Positions 17,396 to 26,724 are shown, counted from the first letter of the stretch. The stretch is DNA of 47,467 bases from Bacteroidota bacterium (GCA_013203805.1 JABMPH010000350.1:1-47467), one strand, 5' to 3'. The notes: a model not told the origin generated them from the letters alone. Numbers and translations are program-made.

Positions 17396-17541
17396 CAATC
17401 CTATGAGCAATTTTGGGTTTTTGAATTTGAACTTGGAAAGTAAAATCGTTTAAGAAACATGGCGGTTTTATTTACTTAATTCTTTTTGTTTTAAGCAACA
17501 GGAAATAAGGTCTTTTAACAATTGGTTTTTGAATCAATCAA

Positions 17542-17574
17542 ACAACAACGACAACCTGACAACAACGATAACCT
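17542..17574. repeat. Imperfect 17-base tandem repeat in the 300-base gap 17396-17695
   Basis: Two copies ACAACAACGACAACCT (17542-17557) and ACAACAACGATAACCT (17559-17574) differ at one base. No gene is seen in the gap. A TTTGAAC...TTTCTTTGC stretch near 17636-17654 is only a near-match to the promoter consensus. Confidence 0.5.
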
Positions 17575-17695
17575 AATCTTCCCCTTTCGTTGATAAAAAC
17601 AGCTTATTCATTGATTTTATTTTAATCTAACTCAATTTGAACGTTTCTTTGCTTTAAAATAATTAATTTTTGAATTAACGTAAAATAATACTATA

Positions 17696-19240
17696 ATGAA
17701 AAATCTATTAAAACCTATCATTGTAAAATTGCCGATTCTTATTTTTGTGTTGATACAAATAATTGCCGTTCAGGCGCAGGATACATTAACTTATTCCATT
17801 GTTGATACCGATCAGCAAAAATCCTATGATACAATTATAGAAATCAATGCCCCTGTTACGGGTGAAGCCTACTTCGGACAGGATGCCAATTATACAGGCA
17901 ATGTGCCGAGCTATCAGGATAATGGAGATGGAACTGTTACCGATTTGGTAACCGGACTAATGTGGCAAAAAAGCCCTGATATGGATGGTGATGGCGATAT
18001 TGATTATGATGATAAGATGTCATATAACGAGGCTGTTGCTGCTGCAGTTGGTTTTGAACTTGCAGGTTATACCGACTGGCGTCTGCCTTCAATAAAAGAA
18101 ATGTACTCCCTGATCATTTTTAGTGGCGTTGATCCAAGTGGCTTTAATGGTACATCTACAGATGACTTAATACCATTTATAAACACTGATTATTTTGATT
18201 TTAACTATGGTGATCAAAATGCAGGTGAACGAATAATTGATGCACAAATGGCATCTTCAAATATTTATGTTGGCCTAACAATGACGGGGGATGAAACTAT
18301 GTTTGGAGTAAATTTCGCCGATGGACGGATAAAAGGATATGGTACGGGCCCAATGCCGGGACAAACCGAAGACAAACAGTTTTATGTAATGTATGTACGT
18401 GGTAATGAGGAATATGGGACTAATAACTTTCAGGATAATAGTAATGGTACAATTACCGATAATGCAACCGGATTGATGTGGGCTCAGGATGATAGCAGTG
18501 AGGGCATGTTATGGGCAGATGCACTAAGTTATGGTGAAAATAATTTAACTGCGGGATATGCTGACTGGCGTTTACCAAATGCAAAAGAGTTACAGAGCAT
18601 ATTAGACTATACACGTTCACCTTCAACATCAAACTCAGCAGCCATTGACCCCCTTTTTAATTGTTCTCAAATAACCGACGAAGGTGGGGATATAAATTAC
18701 CCATTTTATTGGACCGGAACAACACACTCAAGCTGGCAGGTAAATTCTGAGGGTGGGTTCGGCGTCTATGTTTGTTTTGGGGAAGGCCTTGGCTGGATGG
18801 AAGCAATGCCTCCGGGATCGGGTAACTATACACTTATGGATGTTCATGGTGCCGGTTCACAACGTAGTGATCCAAAAACTGGTGACCCTGCAAGTTACCC
18901 ATATGGTAATGGCCCTCAGGGTGATGTTGTTAGGATTTACAATTATGTAAGATTAGTTAGGGATGTCGATATTAATACAGGCGTCAATAATTTGAATAGC
19001 ATTGATAATGAATTGAAGATATTTCCAAATCCTACATCAAAAACTGTTTTTGTAAGTGCTGAAGGCCTTACATCAGGAACTCTTGAAGTTTATAATATGG
19101 ATGGTAGACTAATTTTAAATCAGGCAATAAAAAATGAAACAACTCAGATAATGGATGTGAATTATATGAATCTAGGCCTTTACATTGTGAAGGTAATTGA
19201 TCATGACCTAGTTTTAACCGGTATTTTTATTAAAAAGTAA
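17696..19240 (+). CDS. Secreted DUF1566 (Lcl C-terminal) protein with T9SS sorting domain
   Basis: 514 residues: signal peptide (1-28, ending VQAQ), two copies of the DUF1566/Lcl-type domain recognised by DNGDGTVTDLVTGLMWQK ... GYTDWRLPSIKEM in the first and DNSNGTITDNATGLMWAQD ... GYADWRLPNAKEL in the second, and a T9SS type A tail (IFPNPTSKTVFVSAEG to the end). Members are surface proteins related to C-type-lectin-like folds; binding partner unknown. DGDGDIDYDD at about 98-107 looks like a calcium-binding loop. It lies between the CotH operon and the histidine kinase, 25 bases before the latter, and is plausibly a target or sensor component of the same system. Confidence 0.83.
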   Translation: MKNLLKPIIVKLPILIFVLIQIIAVQAQDTLTYSIVDTDQQKSYDTIIEINAPVTGEAYFGQDANYTGNVPSYQDNGDGTVTDLVTGLMWQKSPDMDGDGDIDYDDKMSYNEAVAAAVGFELAGYTDWRLPSIKEMYSLIIFSGVDPSGFNGTSTDDLIPFINTDYFDFNYGDQNAGERIIDAQMASSNIYVGLTMTGDETMFGVNFADGRIKGYGTGPMPGQTEDKQFYVMYVRGNEEYGTNNFQDNSNGTITDNATGLMWAQDDSSEGMLWADALSYGENNLTAGYADWRLPNAKELQSILDYTRSPSTSNSAAIDPLFNCSQITDEGGDINYPFYWTGTTHSSWQVNSEGGFGVYVCFGEGLGWMEAMPPGSGNYTLMDVHGAGSQRSDPKTGDPASYPYGNGPQGDVVRIYNYVRLVRDVDINTGVNNLNSIDNELKIFPNPTSKTVFVSAEGLTSGTLEVYNMDGRLILNQAIKNETTQIMDVNYMNLGLYIVKVIDHDLVLTGIFIKK

Positions 19241-19265
19241 TTAAAATATCATTATACTTGTAATC

Positions 19266-20372
19266 ATGAATATAAGAACCGAAAAAATAAAGTATTCTGA
19301 ACCATTAATAATACTAACAATGTGGCTGCTATTGTTTGCTGCACCATTATTAATGTTTTCATCGGATGACTACTTATATTGGGAAAATGTATTAAGGTCA
19401 TTAAAAGCAGTAATACCTTTTTTCTTCTTGTTCTTATTTAATCACTTTGTTCTTGTTCCAGTATTTCTTTTTAAACGAAAAAAAATATCATATTTAGTAG
19501 TAGCTTTTAGCACTATCATTGTCTTTGCCTTGGGTCTTTATCTTTTTGAAGATGGAATAGGAATTAGTGGTCCGCCTCCACGTGAAACGCAGCATCAACC
19601 TCCTATGGGTGAAAGGCTTCAAATTGGGCCTCCCAACGGGTCTCACCAACCTCCGGAAAAGAGAGCAAATCCATTTCCTTATCCTCCATTTATCAATACT
19701 ATTATTGTTTCAATACTAATACTTGGGTTTGATACAGGATTAAGAATGATGATGAGGTGGTCGGTTCTGGAGCAGGAGAAGGCCAAACTCGAAAAGGAAA
19801 ATGTTCAAAATAAACTGGCCTTTCTTAGAAATCAGGTGAGTCCGCATTTTTTCATGAACACGCTCAATAATATCCATGCATTAATTGATATTGATACAGA
19901 GGAGGCAAAACAATCTATTATCAGTTTGTCAAAATTAATGCGTCATATTCTATATGATTCGGAAGCAGAAAAGATCCCATTGAAAAAGGAAATGGAATTT
20001 ATAGGTAACTATGTAGGATTGATGAAACTTAGGTTTTCCGATAAAGTTAAAGTTGAATTAAACATTCCTGGCAGCATACCTGATAAGCAAATACCACCAT
20101 TGCTATTTATTTCTTTTATGGAAAATGCGTTTAAACATGGAGTTAGCTATAATGCAGATTCTTTTATCAATATTGATATTGGTGTAAAACATGATATGTT
20201 GGAATTCAATATAGTCAATAGTCAACACGTCACGGAAAAGGATCAGAACAACTCTGGAATAGGAATTGCTAATTCAAAAAAGAGACTTGATTTGTTATTC
20301 GGCAATAGTTATAAACTAACTATCAATGAAAATAAAAGCCTTTATTCACTAAACCTAAGGATACCGATATGA
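19266..20372 (+). CDS. LytS/YehU-type sensor histidine kinase
   Basis: 368 residues: four hydrophobic segments (about 13-31, 47-68, 74-94, 142-158), then a coiled-coil linker (EQEKAKLEKENVQNKL) and a His_kinase domain with phospho-acceptor His194 in NQVSPHFFMNTLNN, N-box MENAFKHG and G-box NNSGIGIANSKKRL. Between the third and fourth helices lies a strongly Pro-rich extracytoplasmic loop (101-141: GPPPRETQHQPPMGERLQ, GPPNGSHQPPEKR), likely the sensing or interaction part. Its stop overlaps the next start by four bases, giving tight coupling with the LytTR regulator. Confidence 0.92.
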   Translation: MNIRTEKIKYSEPLIILTMWLLLFAAPLLMFSSDDYLYWENVLRSLKAVIPFFFLFLFNHFVLVPVFLFKRKKISYLVVAFSTIIVFALGLYLFEDGIGISGPPPRETQHQPPMGERLQIGPPNGSHQPPEKRANPFPYPPFINTIIVSILILGFDTGLRMMMRWSVLEQEKAKLEKENVQNKLAFLRNQVSPHFFMNTLNNIHALIDIDTEEAKQSIISLSKLMRHILYDSEAEKIPLKKEMEFIGNYVGLMKLRFSDKVKVELNIPGSIPDKQIPPLLFISFMENAFKHGVSYNADSFINIDIGVKHDMLEFNIVNSQHVTEKDQNNSGIGIANSKKRLDLLFGNSYKLTINENKSLYSLNLRIPI

Positions 20373-21082
20373 TAACTTGTATTGCAATTGATGATGAACC
20401 TTTGGCATTAAAGCAAATCTCAGCATATATAACGAAAACTCCTGGGTTAGAATTGGCAGGGGAGTTTGAGAGTGCAATTGAAGCCATAGATTTTTTATCA
20501 AATTTTAAAGTAGAGTTAATGTTTGTTGACATTAATATGCCTGATTTGAGCGGTATGGATTTTGTGAAATCCCTCGTTGATCCACCAAAGGTGATATTTA
20601 CAACGGCATATAGTGAATATGCAATTGATGGATTTCGGGTAAATGCAATTGATTATCTATTAAAGCCAATAGGATATCCCGATTTCTTAAAGGCAGTAGA
20701 TAAAGCTAAACTATGGTTCGAAAAGGACTTGGTTACGGTTGAACAAATTAACACTAAGAATGATACTCTTTTTATAAAATCGGAGTATAAGATCCTTCGA
20801 ATTAAGCTTGAAGATATCAAGTATATTGAAGGAATGAGGGAGTATCTTCAAATTCATACTGTGAATAACCCTCCGGTAATGACTTTGCTAAGCATGAAAA
20901 AGATTGAGCAGTTTTTGCCCGACGAGTCATTTATGAGAGTTCACAGATCCTTCATTGTTAATCTTAATCAGATAACCACAATTGAACGAAATCGAATAAT
21001 ATTTGATAAGAAAGTTTATATTCCGGTTAGTGATCAATACAAAGATAAGTTTCGCAAACATATCGATAAATATTTTCTCTAA
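20369..21082 (+). CDS. LytTR-family response regulator
   Basis: 237 residues: receiver domain 1-115 with the acidic pair IDDEP, phospho-acceptor Asp54 in MFVDINMPDLSG, FTTAYSEYA and Lys99 in DYLLKPIGY; LytTR DNA-binding domain about 135-237 (YIEGMREYLQIHT, MKKIEQFLP, FMRVHRSFIVNLNQI). It pairs with the kinase at 19266 through an ATGA overlap. LytTR proteins bind direct repeats upstream of targets, often the neighbouring operon; here the candidates are the CotH/VTC genes, the DUF1566 gene or the TonB-dependent receptor. Confidence 0.94.
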   Translation: MITCIAIDDEPLALKQISAYITKTPGLELAGEFESAIEAIDFLSNFKVELMFVDINMPDLSGMDFVKSLVDPPKVIFTTAYSEYAIDGFRVNAIDYLLKPIGYPDFLKAVDKAKLWFEKDLVTVEQINTKNDTLFIKSEYKILRIKLEDIKYIEGMREYLQIHTVNNPPVMTLLSMKKIEQFLPDESFMRVHRSFIVNLNQITTIERNRIIFDKKVYIPVSDQYKDKFRKHIDKYFL

Positions 21083-21178
21083 AAATCCCTTATTTTTTTT
21101 TACGTGGAATGAAGGACAAAATAACTTTGTCTAAGGTGTATTGTAATTATTTCGCATCTTTGGCACTTTTTTAAACAT

Positions 21179-23677
21179 ATGAAAAACACAGCACTACTTA
21201 TATTATTGATTATTTTTTCAGCAACTACCAATGGCATTTGCGAAGGTGACCCAATGTCGCCCAAAGGAAAAATTAAAGGAGCAATAGTTGACAAGCAAAA
21301 TAATAAACCCATTGAGTATGCCACTGTTGCTCTTTATAATTCAAAAACCGACAAGCTGATTACAGGATCTATTACCGATTATCTTGGCCATTTTAAACTT
21401 GATCGACCCGAAAATGGTAGTTACTTTTTAAAAATTACTTTCATAGGTTTGAAAGATAAGATCTCAGATACATTTATTGTGGATGATGATAATACTAATG
21501 TAAACTTAGGAAATATTTTCCTTGAATCTGATTCTAAGAATCTTGGAGAAGTTGAAGTTGTGGCCAAAAGAGCTCCTGTTCAGTTTAAAATAGATAAAAA
21601 AGTAATTAATGTTGATAAGCAACTTACAGCCGAAGCCGGGACTGCTGTTGATATTCTTGAAAATGTACCCTCGGTTCAGGTTGACATTGAAGGTAATGTA
21701 TCATTGCGCGGGAGTACAGGATTTACCGTTCTTATAGATGGAAAACCAACAATACTGGATCCCAGTGATGCACTACGACAAATACCTTCAAGCAGCATCG
21801 AAAACATTGAAATTATTACAAATCCATCAGTAAAATTTGAGCCGGATGGAGCTACAGGTATTATAAATATCATCACCAAGAAAAATTATCTTGATGGATT
21901 GAGCGGTATTGTTAATCTAAATGCAGGAATGTACGGGCAATATGGAGGCGACTTACTATTAAACTACCGGGTTAATAAGGTGAGTTTTATTTTTGGAGCT
22001 AATTATAACCACCGTGCCCGTCCTGGAGATATGATAAATGAAAGGGAGACTTTTTCAAACGATACTTCGTTTTTTGTGAATTCATATGGGGATACAAAAC
22101 GTGAGCACCAAAGTACTGCTATTAGAGCCGGTTTTGAGTATAACCCTACAAAAAGTGATTTCATTTCCTTGTCAGGAAGATTTGGAAATTGGGATATGTC
22201 GAATAATTCAACGTTAAGATATGATGACTGGACTTTCCCTGAAACCAACATGGTTATTTACAACAGTTTTGATGAAACAACTCGCGGTGGTGGTTATTAT
22301 AGCATAGATGGAGTTTATCAGCACGACTTTAAGAAAAATAACGAGCCGGATAAAAGTGAAATGAAAAAGGGTATGGGTAAAGGTATGGGCAAAGGAAAAG
22401 GCTCGGAAAAGAAGGCTACAGTGCCACATACCTTAAAACTCGAATTCAATTATCGAAATAGGAATAATGATGAAGTATCAACCAATGAATTACGTAATCT
22501 GGATAATACTTTAATTGGCAGTAAAAAGAATGTTGAAAAAGGGCCTTCAGTAAGGATGGATATTAAAATGGATTACACTATACCTGTTGGGGAGAAGGAT
22601 AAGTTTGAAGCAGGATTGCAAACACGACGCAGTTATAGTAATGATATTACCGAATTATGGGTTTATAATAATGACACCGACATGCTCGATTTTGTACCTG
22701 AGTTCAGTAATATAACCGACTATTATAGAAATATTTATGCAGCATACAGCCTTTACGCAGGTTATGTTGGTAAGTTTGGTTATCAGGCCGGATTAAGAAC
22801 AGAGTATACCGACAGAAAAGTGGAGATGAAAGGTGAGGATAATTTCACTCTCGACAGATGGGATTTCTTCCCAACCATACATACATCATACAATCTACCT
22901 CATGATCAACAGTTAATGGCAAGCTATTCGCGTAGAATTGATCGGCCAAGGGGATGGGAATTGGAGCCTTTTATTACCTGGCAGGATGCATATAATGTAA
23001 GACAAGGAAACCCAAACCTTAAACCCGAATATATCGACTCGTATGATGCTGGATATCTTCTGAATTTTGGAGATAATTTCTTTTCGCTTGAGGGATATTA
23101 TAGAGTAACTCATAACAAGGTTGAGCGAGTGTCATCAATTTACATAGACACTGTAATGATGAATACAGTTGAGAATGTGGGAAAGGATTATTCACTGGGC
23201 ATCGAAACAATGTTGAGCCTCGGTATTACCAAATGGTGGGATATGGATTTGAGTGGTAATCTATACAATTATAAAGTTGAGGGCACCCTTTATGATAAAG
23301 ATTTTAGTAGAACATCCACCAACTGGAGTTCAAGGCTCAATAATACTTTTAAACTTTGGGAAAACGGACAGCTACAGTTGAGCTATCGATATAACAGTGC
23401 ATCGGTTTCCGCACAAGGTACAAACTCTGGCTTTTATACTGTGGATGGGGCTTTTAAGGTAAGTTTCCTTGATCGCAGGTTGACAGCAAATCTTCAGGCA
23501 AGAGACATTTTTGGCACTGCCCTAAGGGAACATTCCACCGAAGGACAAGGTTTTATCACCCACTATAAATTTACACCTGTTGCACCAGTTGTAACAGTTA
23601 CAGTATCTTACAGTTTCAATAACTTCAAAATGAGTCGTAAATCAGGCAGTGAAGGTGGTGGTGATGATGAGTTGTAG
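21179..23677 (+). CDS. TonB-dependent receptor-like outer-membrane protein
   Basis: 832 residues: signal peptide; carboxypeptidase-regulatory-like domain (GKIKGAIVDKQNNKPIEYATV..., about 29-115); plug domain (VINVDKQLTAEAGTAVDILE, ... VSLRGSTGFTVLIDGKPTIL, ... GIINIITKK, about 125-240); then a barrel of the outer-membrane-protein beta-barrel family to the end. A charged low-complexity insert MKKGMGKGMGKGKGSEKK at about residue 395 sits in a barrel loop. The substrate is unknown; this subfamily often lies beside LytS/LytTR pairs and CotH genes, and is not the SusC type (no SusD partner). The C-terminus extends past the last strand with a Gly/Asp tail (GSEGGGDDEL). Confidence 0.88.
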   Translation: MKNTALLILLIIFSATTNGICEGDPMSPKGKIKGAIVDKQNNKPIEYATVALYNSKTDKLITGSITDYLGHFKLDRPENGSYFLKITFIGLKDKISDTFIVDDDNTNVNLGNIFLESDSKNLGEVEVVAKRAPVQFKIDKKVINVDKQLTAEAGTAVDILENVPSVQVDIEGNVSLRGSTGFTVLIDGKPTILDPSDALRQIPSSSIENIEIITNPSVKFEPDGATGIINIITKKNYLDGLSGIVNLNAGMYGQYGGDLLLNYRVNKVSFIFGANYNHRARPGDMINERETFSNDTSFFVNSYGDTKREHQSTAIRAGFEYNPTKSDFISLSGRFGNWDMSNNSTLRYDDWTFPETNMVIYNSFDETTRGGGYYSIDGVYQHDFKKNNEPDKSEMKKGMGKGMGKGKGSEKKATVPHTLKLEFNYRNRNNDEVSTNELRNLDNTLIGSKKNVEKGPSVRMDIKMDYTIPVGEKDKFEAGLQTRRSYSNDITELWVYNNDTDMLDFVPEFSNITDYYRNIYAAYSLYAGYVGKFGYQAGLRTEYTDRKVEMKGEDNFTLDRWDFFPTIHTSYNLPHDQQLMASYSRRIDRPRGWELEPFITWQDAYNVRQGNPNLKPEYIDSYDAGYLLNFGDNFFSLEGYYRVTHNKVERVSSIYIDTVMMNTVENVGKDYSLGIETMLSLGITKWWDMDLSGNLYNYKVEGTLYDKDFSRTSTNWSSRLNNTFKLWENGQLQLSYRYNSASVSAQGTNSGFYTVDGAFKVSFLDRRLTANLQARDIFGTALREHSTEGQGFITHYKFTPVAPVVTVTVSYSFNNFKMSRKSGSEGGGDDEL

Positions 23678-23690
23678 TTAGTTTTTTGTG

Positions 23691-24380
23691 CTATAATGAG
23701 GCTTTAAAATAGTTAAGATCTAATACTCTGATTGCCTTTCCTTCCTGTATAATAATACTAGATTTTTCAAGTTTACTGAGCACTCTAATTACTGTTTCAT
23801 ATGTAGTTCCGGCAATGCTGGCTATATCCTTACGTGATGGTGTATAATCAAGTAGAGTGGGGTCGTTTGCATCAAAACCAAAAGCATTTATAATTGTTAA
23901 AATTGAAACTGCCACTTTCTCTTGAGCAGCCATTGTTGACATCAGTTTCATCCGCTTTTCCGAATTCTTCAATTCATCTGCATAAAACATTAGCAACTGA
24001 AAAGAGAATTCAGAATTTGCTTTTATCGCTTTGTAAAAGATATCGATCGGTATAAAAGTAACCTGTGACTCTTCAAGCGTAATGGCAGTTACCGGGTATA
24101 TCAGTTTACCACCTAATCCCCGATGGCCCAGCAATTCCTCTGCATTAGCAAGTCGGATAATGCGCTCTTTATCACTATTAAAGGACGTTACAACTTTTAT
24201 TTTCCCTGAATAAATCTGAAAAATACCTTCAACTGCATCTCCTTCAGAAAAGATAGTGGCGCCTGCAGGATAATCCGTCGTAGTTTTATTGAAGGAAATA
24301 AGTGGTTTCCACTCAGGTGAGCAGTACTTATTTATAAAACACTTGTAATGAGTACAATTTTCACACTTTCTTTTCATCAT
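23691..24380 (-). CDS. Crp/Fnr-family regulator with N-terminal Cys cluster (distal copy)
   Basis: 229 residues: cysteines C6, C9, C14 and C20 (C-x2-C-x4-C-x5-C) followed by S-P-E-W, a cyclic-nucleotide-type beta-barrel (AGATIFSEGDAVEGIFQIYSGKIKV, LLGHRGLGGKLIYPVTAITLEES), a dimer helix, and a winged helix-turn-helix (SRKDIASIAGTTYETVIRVLSKLEK). The Cys set suggests a redox- or oxygen-labile Fe-S cluster as in FNR, but with all four ligands near the N-terminus (E. coli FNR takes one from further in). Last gene of the nar locus, probably regulating it. Ends 13 bases from the convergent TonB-receptor gene. Confidence 0.9.
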   Translation of the reverse strand: MMKRKCENCTHYKCFINKYCSPEWKPLISFNKTTTDYPAGATIFSEGDAVEGIFQIYSGKIKVVTSFNSDKERIIRLANAEELLGHRGLGGKLIYPVTAITLEESQVTFIPIDIFYKAIKANSEFSFQLLMFYADELKNSEKRMKLMSTMAAQEKVAVSILTIINAFGFDANDPTLLDYTPSRKDIASIAGTTYETVIRVLSKLEKSSIIIQEGKAIRVLDLNYFKASL

Positions 24381-24420
24381 ACTATATCCATTTCTTCAGC
24401 TACCTATCCAGTCTGGAGGT

Positions 24421-25116
24421 TTATTGTATTTCCATACAGGCAAGTTGTTCAATCATGGTTTCGTCTACCAAGTAATACTTCTTCTCCATTTTTTTAAGAA
24501 TTCCCGTTTGCAAAAAGCCGGTTAATACCCGCGATAAAGTGGAATACGAAATTGCTGCAAAAGAAGCCAATTCTTGTAAATTTAAACCCAGGTCAATTTG
24601 TTTACCTTTATTGTCGGTATATCCAAATGCATTAATTACCCTTACCAATGCATTTGCGACTTTCTCTTTCGATGTTCGCATACCTGCTGCTCGAAGTAAC
24701 TGTTCCGACTTCAATAATTCGTCAGCAAAAAACATCATCATATAGATGGCCAGATCATTATTTGACCTAATAAGCTTAAAAAAATCTTCGTTCGATATAT
24801 ATGCTATTTCTGATTCTATAATTGTTTTAGCAGAAATGGGATAGACCATCGTTTCGCTAAAACCTCTATGTCCTAGTACTTGACCTGTTCCGGCAACTCT
24901 GATAATCCTTTCTTTGCCTATGTCATTGTCCATTAAAACTTTTGCCTTCCCTGAACAAATAATATAGATTCCCCTGACTAGATCGCCTTCGTTGAAAATA
25001 GATTGACCAACAGACGCATATATGCTTGATTTATTATTCTGTGTGTATTGAAGCCATTCAGGCAAACAGGTATTATTTATTGGACACCTGGTATTTATAC
25101 AGTCTCTACAATCCAT
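24421..25116 (-). CDS. Crp/Fnr-family regulator with N-terminal Cys cluster (proximal copy)
   Basis: 231 residues, paralogue of its downstream neighbour: C3, C6, C11 and C17 in the same C-x2-C-x4-C-x5-C spacing, followed by L-P-E-W, then an effector barrel (QSIFNEGDLVRGIYIICSGK, VLGHRGFSETMVYPISAKT), dimer helix and winged HTH (NLQELASFAAISYSTLSRVL). Recognition helices differ between the two (SYSTLSRVLTGF here; TYETVIRVLSKL in the other), so they may read different sites or respond to different signals. It begins 3 bases after the narK-type gene stop, tightly coupled to nitrate transport. Likely anaerobic or nitrate-respiration regulator (inference). Confidence 0.9.
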   Translation of the reverse strand: MDCRDCINTRCPINNTCLPEWLQYTQNNKSSIYASVGQSIFNEGDLVRGIYIICSGKAKVLMDNDIGKERIIRVAGTGQVLGHRGFSETMVYPISAKTIIESEIAYISNEDFFKLIRSNNDLAIYMMMFFADELLKSEQLLRAAGMRTSKEKVANALVRVINAFGYTDNKGKQIDLGLNLQELASFAAISYSTLSRVLTGFLQTGILKKMEKKYYLVDETMIEQLACMEIQ

Positions 25117-25119
25117 CTT

Positions 25120-26724
25120 CTAAGGGTTTTTAATTTCTGCTCTCGGACTCTGATAGAACCACCAGTTAAGAACCAGACAAACAAAGTAATAAATGGCAAA
25201 ACCATAAAGAGCGTATTCGGGAGTACCACTTTGTATTTGTTGTCCGAATACTTTTGGGATGATAAATGCCCCATAAGCTGCAATGGCAGCTGTCCACCCC
25301 AATACAGGGCCTGCCTGCTCTTTATTAAATATATATGGAATACTTCTGAATGTTGAACCATTTCCAATACCGGTTGTTAAAAACAACACCATAAAACTTG
25401 AGAAAAATGGCCACCAATATATTTCCGGAGTTTCACTATTTCTGGCTTGAATTACAAAATATGCAACAGCTAGTGTTGCAAGAATTTGAGCGATAGTACT
25501 ATATGCAGTAACTTTTGCGCCACTATTAATCTTGTCACTCAACCATCCACCAACAGGGCGTATTAATGCACCGATTACCGGTCCAAGGAAAACCCACATT
25601 AAAAAGTTGGGAGCGTTGGGATTGATATATGAAGGATCAGTAGCATCGCTATACACAAATATATCCTGACTTAGTTTTGGAAATGCAGCAGAGAATCCAA
25701 TAAAGGATCCAAATGTCATTGTATATATAATAGTCATTACCCAAGTGTGCTTATTGCCAAAAATTGCAAACTGTTTGTTAAGGTTTGCCTTTATTTCACC
25801 AGGGGTTGCAAATTTCATTAGCGCCAGAGTTAGTAATACAACCACTGGCAATACAATCCACATATTAATTTTTAGACCAATAAGTAAATAAGCACCAACA
25901 AATGCTGCAATCAATCCTAGTATTATCATGTATAGGGTTTTGCCAACACCTTGTAGCGTAGAAGGCAACTTGGGTGTTCCGGTAATTACGTTGTTCATTC
26001 CAAGGAATGCCGCAACAGTTGCAATACTCAACAATGGAATCCATACCCAGCCTGCATTTTGAAGTCCTGCAATTGCTCCATCAAATATTTCATTTCCATC
26101 GGCTCCAATTACTCCAAATAGTGAGAATCCAATTACCCATGGGATAGTTTTTTGCATTACACCTACACCAAGGTTTCCAATACCTGCATTCAAACCAAGA
26201 GAAGTACCCTGCATACGTTTTGGGAAGAAGAAGCTTATATTACTCATTGAAGAAGAGAAGTTTCCCCCTCCAAAACCTGATAAGGCAGCATAAATGGCAA
26301 AAGTTAGATAAGGGGTATTTACATCTTGTAAAGCAAAACCAACACCAATTGCAGGTATGAGCAAAAGAAGTGTGGTAACAAAAATTACATTCCTGCCTCC
26401 ACCTAACGAAATTAAAAATGAGTTGGGGATACGTAATGTTGCACCTGCAAGTCCTGCAATGGCAGGCAAGGTATAATACATGCTGTTAATTTCTTTGAGT
26501 TTATCAGCTATCTGAGCCGGATTCATATCCGCTGTTATCATACCGAAGTTATAACCAAAGGCTTTCATTTTTGTAGCAATTATGCTCCACATAATCCATA
26601 CAGCAAAAGCCAATAGTAATGCTGGAATGGAAATCCATAGATTTTTAGTAGCGATTTTTTTTCCTGTACTCTTCCAGAAGTTTTCATCTTCCACATTCCA
26701 GACATCAAGATTAATTTTAGACAT
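25120..26724 (-). CDS. narK: NarK-family nitrate/nitrite transporter (second copy)
   Basis: 534-residue major-facilitator protein with 12 hydrophobic helices. The nitrate-signature helices are visible: SGFGGGNFSSSMSNISFFFPKRMQGTSLGLNAGIGNLG (helix 4-5 region) and GIGNGSTFRSIPYIFNKEQAGPVLGWTAAIAAYG (helix 10-11), with the Gly-rich packing and Asn/Arg residues that line the nitrate site. It most resembles the NarK2-type nitrate/nitrite antiporter half of NarK1-NarK2 pairs. It probably exchanges external nitrate for internal nitrite. Located 61 bases after the first NarK-type gene and 3 bases before an Fnr-type gene. Confidence 0.9.
   Translation of the reverse strand: MSKINLDVWNVEDENFWKSTGKKIATKNLWISIPALLLAFAVWIMWSIIATKMKAFGYNFGMITADMNPAQIADKLKEINSMYYTLPAIAGLAGATLRIPNSFLISLGGGRNVIFVTTLLLLIPAIGVGFALQDVNTPYLTFAIYAALSGFGGGNFSSSMSNISFFFPKRMQGTSLGLNAGIGNLGVGVMQKTIPWVIGFSLFGVIGADGNEIFDGAIAGLQNAGWVWIPLLSIATVAAFLGMNNVITGTPKLPSTLQGVGKTLYMIILGLIAAFVGAYLLIGLKINMWIVLPVVVLLTLALMKFATPGEIKANLNKQFAIFGNKHTWVMTIIYTMTFGSFIGFSAAFPKLSQDIFVYSDATDPSYINPNAPNFLMWVFLGPVIGALIRPVGGWLSDKINSGAKVTAYSTIAQILATLAVAYFVIQARNSETPEIYWWPFFSSFMVLFLTTGIGNGSTFRSIPYIFNKEQAGPVLGWTAAIAAYGAFIIPKVFGQQIQSGTPEYALYGFAIYYFVCLVLNWWFYQSPRAEIKNP

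Noticed and set aside
22003-23210. Minus-strand frames opposite the TonB receptor
   Set aside because: No motif, signal or context; antisense shadows of a complete receptor gene.
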